Source of the DNA: Rhizophagus sp. LPA8_4_AMF
Taxonomy: Eukaryota > Glomeromycota > Glomeromycetes > Glomerales > Glomeraceae
Length of the DNA stretch: 64,000 nucleotides
Assembly: GCA_021464525.1 (NCBI GenBank)
Contig: JADRCO010000009.1
Span: 21,112 to 85,111 of the forward strand
Direction: 5' to 3'
In this document: positions 61,802 to 64,000 of the stretch, in pieces
How the letters are laid out: each line of letters begins with the position of its first letter
Position numbering within the stretch: the stretch's first letter is position 1
Translations under genes and position numbers: made by a program
Notes under the pieces: generated by a model
Seen by the model: the letters and a program-made list of their open reading frames with translations, nothing else
Databases searched by the model: none
Told to the model about the DNA's origin: nothing

Positions 61802-63122
61802 AATTAAATAAACGTCGATGACTAAAATAATTAAGCTTCGATAATCAAAAAATTTTTTATTTTTCACACTTGACGTTACACAAGATCGTGATCTTACAAA
61901 AATGCACGTCGATCACGCGCGTTCAAAAATTAATTGACACGTGACCTTAACTTTTATTACATTTTAGATAACTATCTCTAAAATAAAAGAATTCAATAAA
62001 ATGTTAAAAATATTATTTGAAGAATCCATTAAAATAAAGTGATTGATCATATAATATGATCATATCATATTTACTATACTATTCTGAAATTAAGCAACAC
62101 TTGAAAATAAGCCACATTATGGTGATCTTAACCAGAATTATGATCATTTTAGCTGAAATTAAGTTCAAAAAATAGTTGTTTAATTTCTAGAATATTATGG
62201 TATTTTTAATATATGACATTAACATTAACTTTTCTTTTGAATTGTTAAGTAATATGATTTTCTTTAAGGAATTTTATATCTTTTATCAGTTATACTTATA
62301 TCCAATCATATGGAATTATGAACTTAAAAGAGAATCCCGCTTACTTTTAATAAAGTCACCAGAAAGGCAGAAAGGCAGAAACATAAGGTAAAATTCATAT
62401 GTAAAAAATTTTGAAGATTCTATTATATAGATAAATTACATATAAAAAAGGAAATATTACACTAAATTATTATGATTATTTTTATTTTAAACTAATTAAC
62501 CAATAAGATTGCTAGTAAAATTACTAGTAAATTTGGAATTTTTTACAGAGATCTTTATTATAAGTAAGCAGGATCCTTTTGAAAGTATGAGCCAAATTTT
62601 TATAGAAACTTTTTAAAAAAATTAAAAAAATAATTAGTATATTTCTAAATTACTATACAAATATTCTTTTGAAAACTTATCATAATAATTATATATTTTT
62701 TATTTATTATTCGTAATGTGAACAAATTACAATTGGACAATAACAATTTGTAAAAAAGTTCTATTTGTACCAACCAGAAGATCTAATAAAAAAGAATTTA
62801 ATGCAAGAAATAAAAAATTAAACAAAATACAATATAAAAAAAATACCTATCTACCTATTCAACAATAAACCTAAAGAAAAAAAAAAAACTAAAATTAATC
62901 AAAAATAAAAAGAAATAGACAAAACAAAAAAATTTAACTAACCTTCATTTCCAAAAATTTGCTAATTAAATTCTAAATAAAACTAAAAAAAATAAGAAAT
63001 ATTAGTAAACATTTTCCAATTAATAAAAATATAAAAGTTTTACACAGATATTGCAAAATTTACCATTTTTATTTATTCATATTATATTGCTATTCTCTAA
63101 CTTTAGATATCCTTAATAATAG
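61802..63122. other. Gene-free region 5' of midasin
   Basis: About 1.3 kb upstream of the midasin start with no supported gene. It holds a CACGTG box at 61938-61943 within about 140 bp of the start, a nearby GATCACGCGCG stretch, a palindrome near 62045-62070 (TGATCATATAATATGATCA), and a direct repeat CTGAAATTAAG near 62084 and 62153. Confidence 0.45.
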
Positions 63123-63602
63123 GCTAATTTGTGATCCGTGAGTCAACTGCAAAAAGTTCATATATAAAATCAGTGCAAAATTAAAAAAAAAAGATTAAGT
63201 GCATTATCTCATGATCCAATGATTAGATTACAATGAACACTTAAGCTAATTTGTAGCTCTTGGTATACTCTTTAAAATAAAAGAATGATATCCAATATTG
63301 GACTGATAGATTATAAAATAATTGTCAAAAACTATTTTTTTGATAGAGGTGTAGATTCCAATTTTGGAATCCGATATTCTCTGAAAACAATGATTTTTGG
63401 TAATTATTTCATGATCTACCGATCCAATTTTAAAATCTTTTTTTTATTTTGAAGAGTACACCAAGAACTACAAATTAGCTTAAAGTTTTATTGAAATCCA
63501 ATCACTGGATCATGAATAATGTATTTAATCTTTTTTTTAAATTTGTACCGATTTTATATATGAATTTTTTGCAGTTAACTTACAAATCACGAATTAATCA
63601 AT
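63123..63602. repeat. Near-perfect 480-bp palindrome (fold-back element)
   Basis: The left arm (63123-63353) and the reverse complement of the right arm (63372-63602) are imperfect copies of one another along almost their whole length. Matching blocks include AACTGCAAAAAGTTCATATAT / AACTGCAAAAAATTCATATAT, then AAAATCAGTGCAAA / AAAATCGGTACAAA, then CATGATCCAATGATT / CATGATCCAGTGATT, then AAGCTAATTTGTAGCTCTTGG / AAGCTAATTTGTAGTTCTTGG. The centre is GATTCCAATTTTGGAATC at 63354-63371. There is no ORF. This is a fold-back or MITE-type DNA repeat; the arms have diverged by roughly a tenth to a fifth. A transcript would form one very long hairpin. Confidence 0.85.
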
Positions 63603-63720
63603 TTTATTTGATTATATTCTAATAAAAAAGTATTATAAAAATTATAAAATTATTTTTTTATTTTAAACTTGCATAATTTTGTAATAGAAATTTAATCATT
63701 CTTTTGCCTTCTATTATAAT

Positions 63721-64000
63721 TAGAGCTCCGAATCTGACCCGACGGATCGGGTGACCCGACGGGTTGACCCGAAATATTCGGGTCGGGTCATCAAATTTAT
63801 GACCCGACCTCGGGTCGGGTCAGTGTCAACCGGGTACCCGACCCGACCCGTTGACCCGATAATAATTAAATAAGAAACTAAAAAAAAAAACGTTTTGCAA
63901 CGTTTTTTAATAGTAAATCTAATAAAAAAAACGTTGTGAAAACGCTTTTTTGATAGATTATTTAATAAAAAAAACGTTTCGCAACGTTTTTTTTTGAAAA
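63721..64000. mobile_element. Terminal part of a hAT-like transposon (truncated by window end)
   Basis: At 63721 the sequence changes from AT-rich to a GC-rich block of about 125 bp. The block consists of GACCCG/CGGGTC repeats in both orientations (63735-63860), including GGTCGGGTCAT..ATGACCCGACC. It begins TAGAGCTCCGAATCTGACCC, and TAGRG-like starts with subterminal GGGTCGGGTC repeats are common at hAT element ends. The block is followed by three palindromic AACGTT/GCAACGTT motifs in A-runs (63888-63995). The rest lies beyond the window, so no transposase or second terminus is visible. Confidence 0.5.

Overview
The window looks like nuclear DNA of an early-diverging fungus, most likely an arbuscular mycorrhizal fungus (Glomeromycotina, Rhizophagus-like). 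The DNA is very AT-rich, with poly-A/T runs and AT microsatellites between genes. Genes carry many short introns of about 50-100 bp with GT..AG ends. The gene set is eukaryotic housekeeping plus families common in these fungi (a single-exon F-box protein, a cytochrome P450). The organism call is inference from composition and gene content; no marker gene was compared.

Layout. 59-915 (-): unrecognised 253-aa protein. 916-5367: gene-poor stretch with a decayed coding remnant near 3.6-4.2 kb. 5368-9431 (-): COG1 of the Golgi tethering complex, head-to-head with 9570-12725 (+) SUV3 mitochondrial RNA helicase; the last SUV3 intron holds a small palindromic MITE-like insertion. 12939-14704 (+): cytochrome P450. 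14909-15383 (+): elongin C, converging on 15430-16608 (-) DcpS scavenger decapping enzyme. 16841-19504 (-): intact P1B-type ATPase reading frame that has lost the catalytic aspartate and several other key motifs. 21031-22096 (-): parvulin PIN4, ending in a 15-nt microexon. 22416-22895 (+): acidic unknown protein. 23310-23615 (+): possible small secreted protein. 24586-26280 (+): GET2-like subunit of the tail-anchored protein receptor, converging on 26483-30360 (-) TEL2. 30653-34871 (+): EDE1/Eps15-like endocytic scaffold. 36225-37823 (+): F-box protein. 38791-39063 (+): short protein that is little more than a Zn2Cys6 DNA-binding domain. 39472-43862 (-): Integrator subunit 7-like protein. 44361-61801 (-): the giant AAA+ ribosome-assembly ATPase midasin (MDN1/REA1). 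61802-64000: gene-free, with a nearly perfect 480-bp palindrome and what looks like the GACCCG-rich end of a hAT-like transposon running off the window.

The genes do not form a pathway; they are independent housekeeping functions (Golgi traffic, mitochondrial RNA turnover, mRNA cap salvage, ER insertion, PIKK stability, endocytosis, snRNA/mRNA 3' processing, 60S biogenesis). The most unusual items are the P1B ATPase pseudoenzyme, the fungal Integrator subunit, the 480-bp fold-back palindrome and the hAT-like terminus. No rRNA, tRNA or CRISPR was seen. Exon coordinates were worked out by hand from reading frame and splice signals. They close in frame for COG1, SUV3, P450, elongin C, DcpS, PIN4, GET2 and EDE1, and are only partly resolved for TEL2, INTS7 and the middle of MDN1.
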